NCBI GenBank assembly: GCA_947176455.1
Contig: CAMWQQ010000036.1
Coordinates: forward strand, 1-11,362
Direction of reading: 5' to 3'
DNA: 11,362 nt
Source of the DNA: an uncultured Odoribacter sp.
Lineage (GTDB): Bacteria > Bacteroidota > Bacteroidia > Bacteroidales > Marinifilaceae
Shown here: positions 1-5,772 of the stretch, piece by piece
How positions within the stretch are numbered: position 1 is the first letter of the stretch
How the letters are laid out: every line of letters begins with the position of its first letter
Program-made: the position numbers and the translations under genes
The notes under the pieces: generated by a model
Seen by the model: only the letters and a program-made list of their open reading frames with translations
Told to the model about the DNA's origin: nothing
The model's database searches: none

Positions 1-484
1 ACAGTTCACCGTAGGTCGCCAGCAAACCGGCATTCCCGCAAAAAGCGTCCAGAATCTCAATCTGATACTCCGGCTTACCCACCAAAAGCGACTGATGCTG
101 GGAATGAATGTCCACCATAAAATTCCCGAAGTCCTTCAACGCCTTGTTGTTCACGGGCGTGTCATTGATGAAACAGCGGGACTTTCCTTCAGCGGTAATT
201 TCCCGGCGCACCACCACGTGTTCGGCATAATCCAAATCCTGTTCCTCGAACCACTCCTGCAAGTGATAGCCACTGATTTCGTATTCTATCTCGACCACGC
301 ATTTTCTGGATTTGTCCCGGATGACCGAAACATCGGCGCGCTGCCCCAGCGTCAACCCGACAGCTCCCAGCAAAATGGACTTACCGGCACCGGTCTCACC
401 GGTAATCACGGAAAAACCTTTCTCCAGCGCAATCTCCGTCTGGTCTATCAACGCATAATTGGATATGTTTATTCTCTCTATCAT
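1..484 (-). CDS. recN: DNA repair protein RecN, N-terminal part (cut by window edge)
   Basis: This is the first ~161 codons of RecN, an SMC-like ATPase that acts at double-strand breaks during RecA-dependent recombinational repair in the cytoplasm. The protein begins MIERINISNYALID, the usual RecN opening. It carries a Walker A motif GETGAGKS at residues 29-36 and the family motif DIHSQHQ at about 125-131, close to where the coiled coil should begin. The remaining ~390 residues (coiled coil, Walker B and C-terminal ATPase half) lie beyond position 1. The ATG at 484-482 is chosen because family similarity starts at that Met. Only 7 bp separate it from the stop of the PorD-like gene upstream, so the two are very probably co-transcribed. 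Nothing looks broken in the visible part. Confidence 0.96.
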   Translation of the reverse strand, partial: MIERINISNYALIDQTEIALEKGFSVITGETGAGKSILLGAVGLTLGQRADVSVIRDKSRKCVVEIEYEISGYHLQEWFEEQDLDYAEHVVVRREITAEGKSRCFINDTPVNNKALKDFGNFMVDIHSQHQSLLVGKPEYQIEILDAFCGNAGLLATYGEL

Positions 485-491
485 AACCCGT

Positions 492-1403
492 TCAGTTCTT
501 TTTTTCCTGAATCAATACGCCGTACTTGGAATTATTTGCCGGATTGACTTCCGAAACGACATTGTACACCCGCTTGCGCTCGTCCGTAAAAGCCGGTTTG
601 AAGACATTGACAATCTCGTCCGCCTTGGCGTCAAAAAAAATCTGTATCAAGTAAGAATTGGGCTTCACGCGATACGCCTTACGCACCAGTTCCAAGGACT
701 CGGCAATGGCAAGTCGCCCATCCGCCACGTTGTCCGCCATGACATCCAAACCCAGACGGTGATAACGGTACAGACACTCCCGCACCGTCGTATAACTCCG
801 GTCCTGCAGATTGTTAATCAGCCAATAGCGGTTCCGACGGTTTTCAAACGACTTCCAACCTGCCTCCCGGACATTCTGGCATTGGGCGACAATATGCTCC
901 GCTCGGCTGAAAAATTCATTTCCACCCATCAAGGAAAAACTGTCGTAATCCACGCCGAGGATGATATTGGCATAAAAAGCCAACAAGTTCACCAGATTGG
1001 TATTCTGTCCCCCTTCGTTATAAACCAAGGGCTCAAATTCACGATAAGAAAAATCAATGTCGTTGTCCCTGATATTCAACAGGGTCGTAGTATAAGAAGA
1101 GTTATACACGGGACGGCTGACCCGGACCTGCAAAGTGCCCTTGAACTGGTCGCTCCCGACTTGCTCGTTCAATACGAACTGCAAACTGCATTCTATCCGT
1201 TCATCATAAGCGAACACGTGTTCCGACCAGCGCTTGTTGTTCAAAAATTCATACAGGTCGCGCTGCATATTGCTGAAAAGCTCCCTGTTGGTTCCCTGAA
1301 TCTGCTGGGAAGTAACCGATATGTTACACCTCAGCTCCTGTGCCCTCAAACCGCTTGCGACAAGCACACCCAACCACAAAACAAAACAATGTTTCCTCCA
1401 CAT
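492..1403 (-). CDS. porD: DUF4835 / PorD-family exported protein
   Basis: A 303-residue protein with an N-terminal signal peptide: a basic MWRK start, a hydrophobic stretch at about 6-18, and a probable cleavage after ALRA-like residues 18-21 (SGLRA|QEL). I place it in the Bacteroidota DUF4835 family from the mature N-terminus, which has the family pattern: ELRCNISVTSQQIQG, then GTNRELFSNMQRDLYEFLNN at about 37-56, then a tryptophan-containing RW motif. The family is annotated as PorD, linked to the type IX secretion and gliding machinery. That link is family knowledge, and the biochemical role is not established. The protein is probably periplasmic or attached to the outer membrane. It sits immediately upstream of recN, a pairing common in Bacteroidota. 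The coaBC gene that I would expect upstream is absent, and a cupin gene is there instead. A TAnnTTTG promoter element lies just upstream of the start. Confidence 0.85.
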   Translation of the reverse strand: MWRKHCFVLWLGVLVASGLRAQELRCNISVTSQQIQGTNRELFSNMQRDLYEFLNNKRWSEHVFAYDERIECSLQFVLNEQVGSDQFKGTLQVRVSRPVYNSSYTTTLLNIRDNDIDFSYREFEPLVYNEGGQNTNLVNLLAFYANIILGVDYDSFSLMGGNEFFSRAEHIVAQCQNVREAGWKSFENRRNRYWLINNLQDRSYTTVRECLYRYHRLGLDVMADNVADGRLAIAESLELVRKAYRVKPNSYLIQIFFDAKADEIVNVFKPAFTDERKRVYNVVSEVNPANNSKYGVLIQEKKN

Positions 1404-1423
1404 TTCTCATAGCTTTATAAAAA

Positions 1424-1431
1424 CAAAGATA
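1424..1431 (-). promoter_or_regulatory. Bacteroidota-type -7 element for porD-recN
   Basis: On the minus strand this reads TATCTTTG, a full match to the Bacteroidota housekeeping -7 consensus TAnnTTTG. It ends about 20 bp before the ATG at 1403. I see no convincing TTG at the usual 19-21 bp upstream, so the -33 part is weak. It suggests that porD-recN is transcribed independently of the cupin gene. Confidence 0.55.
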
Positions 1432-1490
1432 GAACAAAAAAGCGAGATACGGAAAAATGCGGAATAGATTTGAAGGCTTTGGAAAACAAG

Positions 1491-1536
1491 AAACGGTTCC
1501 CCGTCTCCCCGGCACGGGAGCGACAGGAAACCGTTT
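1491..1536 (-). terminator. Hairpin downstream of the cupin gene
   Basis: An outer stem of AAACGGTT (minus, from 1536) and AACCGTTT (ending at 1491) is extended by a T·G wobble and two C-G pairs. It encloses a second G+C-rich stem, CTCCC/GGGAG. On the minus strand the hairpin is followed by an interrupted T-rich tract (CTTGTTTTCC). It lies about 20 bp after the cupin stop codon, so it most likely terminates that transcript. The T tract is not ideal. Confidence 0.6.
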
Positions 1537-1557
1537 GTCCGGCGGAACGTCTCCGAT

Positions 1558-1968
1558 TTACAACAGGTTCTTCCGCTCGGTAATCTCCGCATCCGTCATC
1601 GTATAGCCTTCGAGGCTGCCCTCTTTCGCCTGAATGCAGATGTAGGTCATCGGCTGCGCCGACGTACATTTGAGATTGCGGTCGCAGTGGGTAGCCACAC
1701 GAACCACCGAACCTTCGGCTACGTCAAACACCGTGTCGTTCACTTGAAATTTACCTTCGCCGGAAAGAATGATGTAGTTTTCCTCATTGGCCTTGTGGCT
1801 GTGGAAAAACGGCACGGAAGCTCCGGACGGCAGGACACCGAACGAGATTTCACACGAAGTGGCATCCGTAGCCTCTTTAACAAATTGTTTTCCCTCAAAA
1901 TTTTTCAGGGAACCAACGGATACATGGGCATATTTTTCACCCTTTTCCATAACTTTCATATCGCTCAT
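1558..1968 (-). CDS. Small single-domain cupin protein
   Basis: A 136-residue protein with a single conserved beta-barrel cupin domain. Motif 1 reads HSHKANEE followed by NYIILSG (about residues 56-70), matching HxH-X4-E-X6-G. Motif 2 includes EGSVVRVATHCDRN (about 86-99) with the expected histidine. A His3-Glu metal site (H56, H58, E63, H94) is therefore intact. Cupins of this size include isomerases, dioxygenases and ligand-binding proteins, and the substrate cannot be read from the sequence. The protein has no signal peptide and is cytoplasmic. I chose the ATG at 1968 (MSDMKVMEKG), which is preceded by an A-rich stretch typical of Bacteroidota translation starts. The in-frame ATG at 2001 would add 11 unconserved-looking residues (MKLKTFLNKKS), and the ATG at 1959 is also possible. 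The gene is monocistronic by context, with its own promoter and a 3' hairpin. Confidence 0.85.
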   Translation of the reverse strand: MSDMKVMEKGEKYAHVSVGSLKNFEGKQFVKEATDATSCEISFGVLPSGASVPFFHSHKANEENYIILSGEGKFQVNDTVFDVAEGSVVRVATHCDRNLKCTSAQPMTYICIQAKEGSLEGYTMTDAEITERKNLL

Positions 1969-2030
1969 ACTCTTTTTATTTAAAAATGTTTTCAACTTCA
2001 TTGCGGAAATCCGCTTTCATTTTGATAGTG

Positions 2031-2061
2031 CAAATGTAATACACATATATTTAACAAACAA
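2031..2061 (-). promoter_or_regulatory. Promoter of the cupin gene
   Basis: On the minus strand, TTG (2061-2059) is followed by 20 bp and then TACATTTG (2038-2031), a complete match to the Bacteroidota -33/-7 arrangement (TTG-N19-21-TAnnTTTG). The inferred transcription start near 2025 gives a leader of ~56 nt to the ATG at 1968, or ~24 nt to the alternative ATG at 2001. Confidence 0.7.
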
Positions 2062-2083
2062 CAACTTACAAAAACGAAAGACA

Positions 2084-2099
2084 CTTACTTGCAAGTAAG
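2084..2099. promoter_or_regulatory. Perfect 16-bp palindrome, candidate operator
   Basis: CTTACTTGCAAGTAAG is perfectly self-complementary with no spacer. It lies ~22 bp upstream of the -33 element of the cupin promoter, so it would be centred near -66. The size and symmetry suit a dimeric winged-helix or helix-turn-helix regulator such as one of the MarR, HxlR or TetR families. An upstream position favours activation, or control of a regulator encoded elsewhere. No regulator gene is adjacent. The RNA would fold poorly as a terminator because no T tract follows. Confidence 0.4.
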
Positions 2100-2209
2100 C
2101 ATTGTTGAATATGAACCGTTTGACCAATCAAAAAATTCAAAAAATATTTCCCTATCGAAAAGTTATCCCATACGCAACATCATATTCCGTTACGGAAATA
2201 CAGTAAACG

Positions 2210-3733
2210 CTAAGAATTATTTTGAAAGATATCCAGCTCCGGATTATATATAGGGCTCTTGATATCAAGGAAATGCAAAATGCTATGAAATATGTGGTAT
2301 TGACTGGCTTTTATTTCCGGATTAATTGAAATTGATTTGTCGGACGTCCATACAATAAATGGAATCTCGGTTTGTTCTTTAGGAGCAACTGACATGGGTA
2401 CTCCATGCATATATAAATTGTTTTCGCCGAGAGATTCCCCGTGGTCAGAAACGAATATCATACAACTGCGCCTTTCTGGTATCTTTTGGAGAATCTCTAT
2501 TGTCGAATGAACAAGCCAATCGGTATAAAGAATAGTATTGTCGTATGCATTAACAAGTTCTTCATATTTTGCTTTTGACATCTCCACAGTATTGCTCACC
2601 GGCTTGAACATTTCAAAGGAAGACGGATATTTTTTATTATATGCAGGACCGTGGCTTGTACTTGTATGTATAATTATCAGCATCTTGTCATTATTGCAAT
2701 CTCGGATAAAATCTTCAAGACCCGCCAAAAGTATTTCGTCATACTTTTTTTCTTGATTAAACATACCACTTAGCTTCTTAGCGGTTAAATAAGTCGGAAT
2801 ATGAACAGGCGGCTCCCCCCAGTTGCTTGTTCTCCAGGACACATTTACTCCACATCTATGAAGGTAGTTCGGGAGTATCTCATATAATTTGTCGGATGGT
2901 TTATGTTCAAGAATAGCTTTTACTCCTGCCGTTGTATAAGTTGCCGCCGATTCAGCCATAAGAGCAGTGACACTGTCCCTTTCCAAAAGGGGATTGGTGC
3001 ACCTCTCGTAACCATAAAGGGAGAAATTCTTACGTCTAGCAGATTCCCCAATTATAAGGACACATACCTCTTTGCTGTCAGATCCGACTGTAGCGTCAGG
3101 AAGAATAATTTCCTTCCTATTCTTTTTGGACTCACTGCTGTGCCACCGTATCGTGTTAATCGTATATGACCAAGGCATAAGAAGGCTACCTAGTGTTGTA
3201 GCGTTGCGGTCAATCCATGGCCAGTTAGTCATATTTGCAAATGCAACAATCAAACATATTCCAAGAGAAATACCAATATTTGTCAAAAATCGTTTACAGT
3301 TGCCATATCCTATCTTTTGAATAAACACATAAATACAAGGGATTACTCCTAACACGACGATATAAAACAACATTTCCCATGAAATAAAGCCAGATACCTC
3401 GGAATAACGGGTATTGAACACATTGCCCATCATCTTGCTTGTAATCAGGACTTCGTATGAAGATATGAAATAAAAACTTATAGCGTTTGCTATAAACAAA
3501 AAGCCTATCACACACTTTCCAATAATTCGTCCCATAAATAGAACAAGATAATATATCATATAATTCAGAGTCAGCATTAGGGCTATAAGGCTTAGAAATA
3601 TGAGTATGCCGTTCAGCCCTCCAACTCCTGCAATCACTTCCTTATAGAAAGGGAAATGATATGCTATAAGCGTGTATACGCTTAAAATCAATGAAAAAAC
3701 ATTAAGTGAAATATTTCGCCGGAATAATTTCAT
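2210..3733 (-). CDS. eptA: EptA-type phosphoethanolamine transferase
   Basis: A 507-residue inner-membrane enzyme with a periplasmic sulfatase-fold domain. The family moves phosphoethanolamine from phosphatidylethanolamine to lipid A or another envelope glycan, which lowers surface charge and susceptibility to cationic peptides. About five membrane segments are visible (roughly residues 11-30, 42-66, 73-92, 118-138, 150-168), followed by the soluble domain. Metal and catalytic residues align with MCR/EptA: E230 in IIGES, T268 in the TYTTAG segment as the probable nucleophile, H361 in TSHGP, D430/H431 in VSDHGESLGEN, and H443 in MHG. The downstream APKEQTEIPFIVW segment is also EptA-like. The disulfide that brackets the nucleophile in MCR-1/EptA is missing (Ala and Ile replace the Cys residues). 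The gene is visibly more A+T-rich than recN, gyrB or rimO, which hints at separate acquisition. The exact acceptor (lipid A is the default) is inference. Confidence 0.9.
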   Translation of the reverse strand: MKLFRRNISLNVFSLILSVYTLIAYHFPFYKEVIAGVGGLNGILIFLSLIALMLTLNYMIYYLVLFMGRIIGKCVIGFLFIANAISFYFISSYEVLITSKMMGNVFNTRYSEVSGFISWEMLFYIVVLGVIPCIYVFIQKIGYGNCKRFLTNIGISLGICLIVAFANMTNWPWIDRNATTLGSLLMPWSYTINTIRWHSSESKKNRKEIILPDATVGSDSKEVCVLIIGESARRKNFSLYGYERCTNPLLERDSVTALMAESAATYTTAGVKAILEHKPSDKLYEILPNYLHRCGVNVSWRTSNWGEPPVHIPTYLTAKKLSGMFNQEKKYDEILLAGLEDFIRDCNNDKMLIIIHTSTSHGPAYNKKYPSSFEMFKPVSNTVEMSKAKYEELVNAYDNTILYTDWLVHSTIEILQKIPERRSCMIFVSDHGESLGENNLYMHGVPMSVAPKEQTEIPFIVWTSDKSISINPEIKASQYHIFHSILHFLDIKSPIYNPELDIFQNNS

Positions 3734-3775
3734 CTAAAAAAAAATTTATATTTAATGTTTGACTGTTCTGAGCCA

Positions 3776-3783
3776 CAAATATA
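3776..3783 (-). promoter_or_regulatory. -7 element for the eptA-like gene
   Basis: The minus strand reads TATATTTG, a full TAnnTTTG match 42 bp before the ATG at 3733. A TTTG lies upstream, but at 25 bp it is somewhat beyond the usual spacing. Together with the terminator at 3836-3874, this suggests that the gene is its own transcription unit. Confidence 0.5.
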
Positions 3784-3835
3784 TAAAATTTCTCCTCACT
3801 CATCTCCACAAAGAAGAAACAGTCCCAATAAACGC

Positions 3836-3874
3836 AAAAAATGCCGTGCTTCTGCGAACGCAAAAACACGGCAT
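3836..3874 (-). terminator. Intrinsic terminator of the lipoprotein operon
   Basis: An 8-bp stem, ATGCCGTG/CACGGCAT (3841-3848 with 3867-3874), holds a small inner TGCG-AA-CGCA hairpin (3853-3862). On the minus strand it is followed directly by six T residues. It begins 18 bp after the stop codon of the gene ending at 3893, so it should end that operon. Confidence 0.85.
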
Positions 3875-3892
3875 CAAGAGAAGCGATAAAAG

Positions 3893-4867
3893 TTATTCTT
3901 CTTTTATCAAATTGAACTTAGTCGAAATTTCTTTCTGCTCGATAACCTGACGAAGATTAAAGCGACGACGTTGCGTCACGTAGCCTGCTTTCTCACAAAT
4001 CACTTCAATCTGCACATTCCCGGAATTGTTAAACGTCAATCCCTTGATATCGAATGTTTCCGTAGATTCATAAGGCGTAGAACCGATAAAATTCTGATTT
4101 GTATTTTTCACTTCCGGCGTAGACGACACGACACGAGTGTACACGTCCGCTCCCCGGGGTGTTGATTCCACGAACCAGCGAATAACCGTCGATTCCAATG
4201 CGGTATTGCCCTCTCCGGTCACCTGCTTGTTCTTTTCAAGTTTCGGCGAAGAAGCCTTTTTCAGGAAAAAAGCAATCCTATCCCAGTCCACGTCGCGCAA
4301 GGCATTAGCATAAGCGGCATTCAACGTTTGCGCAGCAAGTGAGAAATCATTGGCACTGCCGTTACGATTGGCTCGTCCGGCAACCAATACATTCGGATAT
4401 ACCAAGGTTCGGTTATGGTCTTGAACTTCGACATTAAACTGAACGGTTGCCGACCACCCGATACCGGACAGATAGCTTACATTGAACTCTTTCAAAAGCA
4501 TCGTCAACATATAATCCGTTGAAACATCGGCATCCAGATTAAATCCCATAGTCCGCATATAACGACGAACACTTTCCGGAACAAACGACATTACTTCCGG
4601 ATTCACAGTCACCTGCGGTAAATAAGTCGCACTGGCATCGTATTTCTGCAACACTTTCGTATTGGCGCGACCGTCCTTCACGTAGAGACGAATACCGTAA
4701 TCCAAATCAACATATTTGTTGGCATCCGGTTCGGACACGAGAGCCAGATTGATTACTTTGGGTGCTGGAGGGGTCGGCGTGCTGACTATTTTAGTTACTC
4801 CACACGCTGTAAAGGTCAGCATGGCACAAAATACAACAATACATTTCATGTAAGAAAAACGTTTCAT
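3893..4867 (-). CDS. Lipoprotein with YajG-like and PEGA-like regions
   Basis: A 324-residue predicted lipoprotein. A short hydrophobic signal (about 8-20) ends in FTAC with the lipidated Cys at 22, followed by a Pro/Thr-rich linker. Residues ~38-200 resemble the YajG lipoprotein family in pattern: a strand, then VKDGRANTKVL at 63-73, then a helix with VRRYMRTMGFNLD at about 100-112, then a YML...LLKEF strand. Residues ~229-300 look like a PEGA-type surface repeat: STPRGADVYT at 235-244, IGSTPYE at 261-267, and KAGYVTQRRRF at 293-303. Both assignments come from pattern recognition only, so the function is unknown. The protein is probably anchored in the outer membrane. It is the second gene of an operon, 2 bp after the stop of another lipoprotein gene, and ends in an intrinsic terminator. 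An alternative start at residue 7 would still leave a signal peptide. Confidence 0.8.
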   Translation of the reverse strand: MKRFSYMKCIVVFCAMLTFTACGVTKIVSTPTPPAPKVINLALVSEPDANKYVDLDYGIRLYVKDGRANTKVLQKYDASATYLPQVTVNPEVMSFVPESVRRYMRTMGFNLDADVSTDYMLTMLLKEFNVSYLSGIGWSATVQFNVEVQDHNRTLVYPNVLVAGRANRNGSANDFSLAAQTLNAAYANALRDVDWDRIAFFLKKASSPKLEKNKQVTGEGNTALESTVIRWFVESTPRGADVYTRVVSSTPEVKNTNQNFIGSTPYESTETFDIKGLTFNNSGNVQIEVICEKAGYVTQRRRFNLRQVIEQKEISTKFNLIKEE

Positions 4868-4869
4868 GG

Positions 4870-5394
4870 TTAATTATTTGTTTTAAATTTGACAAGTTTA
4901 GCTGTTACTATTGTTTTGTAAATGGTTTCTCTTTTACTGACTTGCTCAATATTCATAGAAATAGTCGGTGCAATGACAGCATCTGCCCCCTCTTGCTTGG
5001 CGATGTTGATGATACGATAGAGTGCTAACTCCTTAGACGTAATCTCTGGAGTAATCATCGTTGCCGAAGGATATGCCGTACCTGAAAGATTTCCACTCTT
5101 GAAAGTTCCTGTAAATGACTTTATTATCGGAGTTGTTCCTTTAAAAAAGTTCCCTTCACAAGAAAAATCATCATCCGGAATCCTAATCTCAAAACTATTA
5201 GAAGAGAGATGATAAATAACTGATGCTTCTGCCGTTATCGTATTCAAAATCTCATAATCTTTTCTTTCCAAATTCAATACATCCAATGACGCTGTATTGA
5301 TAGAATTCGTAGCCCTAGGAAGCATTTTTCGAGAACAAGATGAGAAACAAATTGCTATAAGACCTAAAATAAAAATAAACTTTTTCATATTCAT
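4870..5394 (-). CDS. Small uncharacterised lipoprotein
   Basis: A 174-residue predicted lipoprotein that I do not recognise. The N-terminus MNMKKFIFILGLIAICFSSC is a classic lipoprotein signal with the acylated Cys at residue 20. The mature part is mostly polar with predicted beta character. Near the C-terminus IINIAKQEGADAVIAPTISMN is followed by a strand-rich TIYKTIVTAKLVKFK tail. This is a layout seen in small Bacteroidota lipoproteins in which a helix carrying AxxxGAD(A/V)I precedes paired strands. It is the first gene of the operon with the 324-residue lipoprotein 2 bp downstream, suggesting a joint envelope role. I chose the ATG at 5394; the ATG at 5388 is equally good. The longer reading to 5463 adds residues that would bury the signal peptide. 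No promoter is visible close to the start. The nearest consensus promoter is near 5700, beyond a large hairpin. Confidence 0.75.
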   Translation of the reverse strand: MNMKKFIFILGLIAICFSSCSRKMLPRATNSINTASLDVLNLERKDYEILNTITAEASVIYHLSSNSFEIRIPDDDFSCEGNFFKGTTPIIKSFTGTFKSGNLSGTAYPSATMITPEITSKELALYRIINIAKQEGADAVIAPTISMNIEQVSKRETIYKTIVTAKLVKFKTNN

Positions 5395-5476
5395 AATTTG
5401 ACTATTAATTAGATTAAGTTGTCCGGAAAAGTTGAAGTGCGGATATAAAAAAAGCGTGGACAAAACTTTGCTATCC

Positions 5477-5592
5477 GTTCTTGAGGTCTTCGACTACCTG
5501 ACAACTGAATAAAAAGTAAAGCCCACGCCAATAGGCGTGAGCGTCCTGCTTTACCCTCAGTTGTCATTTGAAATTGTCGAAGTTTCAAGAAC
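5477..5592 (-). ncRNA. Candidate structured RNA (116-nt rod-like hairpin)
   Basis: Five perfect helices nest in order: GTTCTTGA 5477-5484 with 5585-5592; CTTCGAC 5488-5494 with 5576-5582; TGACAACTGA 5499-5508 with 5557-5566; GTAAAGC 5516-5522 with 5548-5554; CACGCC 5524-5529 with 5534-5539. A 4-nt terminal loop closes the structure. Small internal loops separate the helices, the largest being 4 by 9 nt. The total is 38 Watson-Crick pairs. The shape is that of a rod-like regulatory RNA such as 6S RNA, but I cannot confirm a family. The minus strand is favoured because a full TTG-N20-TATCTTTG promoter lies ~95 bp before the rod, and a T7 tract follows ~25 nt after it. The plus strand is not excluded: AAACTTTG, one mismatch from the -7 consensus, sits at 5463-5470, and a small hairpin with T6 lies at 5636-5653. 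It could also be a leader element of the lipoprotein operon or a copy of a dispersed repeat. Confidence 0.45.
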
Positions 5593-5619
5593 CAGAATAC
5601 AAGCTAAACGCTTTTCCCA

Positions 5620-5653
5620 ATATTTTAAAATATACGCACCAAGGTGCTTTTTT
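5620..5653 (+). terminator. A+T palindrome plus short hairpin with T6 tract
   Basis: A perfect 14-bp palindrome, ATATTTTAAAATAT (5620-5633), is followed by GCACCAAGGTGC (5636-5647), which can form a 4-bp stem with a CAAG loop. Six T residues (5648-5653) follow on the plus strand. It would serve as a weak intrinsic terminator if the rod-like element is transcribed on the plus strand. The stem is short, so confidence is low. Confidence 0.3.
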
Positions 5654-5687
5654 ATCTCATAGGCAAATTCATTTTTATTTTATGACG

Positions 5688-5718
5688 CAAAGATACAATT
5701 TCTGATTTCATTTTCCAA
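5688..5718 (-). promoter_or_regulatory. Consensus promoter reading toward the rod and lipoprotein operon
   Basis: On the minus strand TTG (5718-5716), 20 bp, then TATCTTTG (5695-5688) match the Bacteroidota promoter fully. The inferred start is near 5683. If it drives the lipoprotein operon, the leader is ~290 nt long and contains the whole rod. If it drives a small RNA ending at the T7 tract, that RNA is ~235 nt. No other full match lies between here and the lipoprotein start. Confidence 0.65.
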
Positions 5719-5734
5719 TTTTCAATAAATTTAC

Positions 5735-5742
5735 TACTTTTG
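5735..5742 (+). promoter_or_regulatory. -7 element of nusB
   Basis: TACTTTTG is a full TAnnTTTG match 30 bp before the nusB ATG. There is no clear -33 TTG, only T-rich sequence around 5711-5714. The element is divergent from, and partly interleaved with, the minus-strand promoter at 5688-5718. Confidence 0.55.
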
Positions 5743-5772
5743 CGCCGTCAAAAATCATAGTTCTTCAGAAAA

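Larger units (their letters stand above)
5395..5772. other. 378-bp intergenic region with structured DNA/RNA and divergent promoters
   Basis: This is the only stretch over 300 bp without a convincing gene. From left to right it holds a 6-bp inverted repeat (CGGATA 5440-5445 with TATCCG 5472-5477), a run of seven A (T on minus) at 5447-5453, the 116-nt rod-like inverted repeat, an A+T palindrome and small hairpin at 5620-5653, a minus-strand promoter at 5688-5718, and the nusB -7 element at 5735-5742. The only open frame that spans the rod (52 codons, minus, 5567-5409) has no independent support. Confidence 0.7.

Noticed and set aside
459..1412. A 317-codon open frame on the plus strand opposite the PorD-like gene
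   Set aside because: It is fully antisense to a recognisable family protein with a signal peptide, its product shows no domain, and it has no promoter of its own.
2183..2200. Small hairpin TTCCG-TTA-CGGAA downstream of the eptA-like gene
   Set aside because: The stem has only 5 bp and is not followed by a T tract on the minus strand, so it is not convincing as a terminator.
5447..5477. Inverted repeat CGGATA/TATCCG around the T7 tract as a classical terminator
   Set aside because: The T tract is inside the loop rather than after the stem, so the arrangement does not fit intrinsic termination.
5409..5567. A 52-codon minus-strand frame that runs through the rod-like hairpin
   Set aside because: Its sequence is dictated by the inverted repeat, and its start codon is inside a helix. 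The product has no recognisable feature and overlaps the leader of the lipoprotein gene. I treat it as a by-product of the RNA structure.
5395..5600. SRP (4.5S) RNA or tmRNA as an identity for the rod
   Set aside because: Part of the minus strand (GTCAGG...GAAG) faintly recalls the SRP Alu/S-domain motif, but the conserved GGAAG-AGCA loop arrangement is missing. There is also no tRNA-like end or tag reading frame for tmRNA.
5651..5672. A six-codon frame (MNLPMR) just after the minus-strand promoter near 5683, as a leader peptide
   Set aside because: It is too short to judge, has no run of a regulatory amino acid, and does not overlap the alternative pairings.
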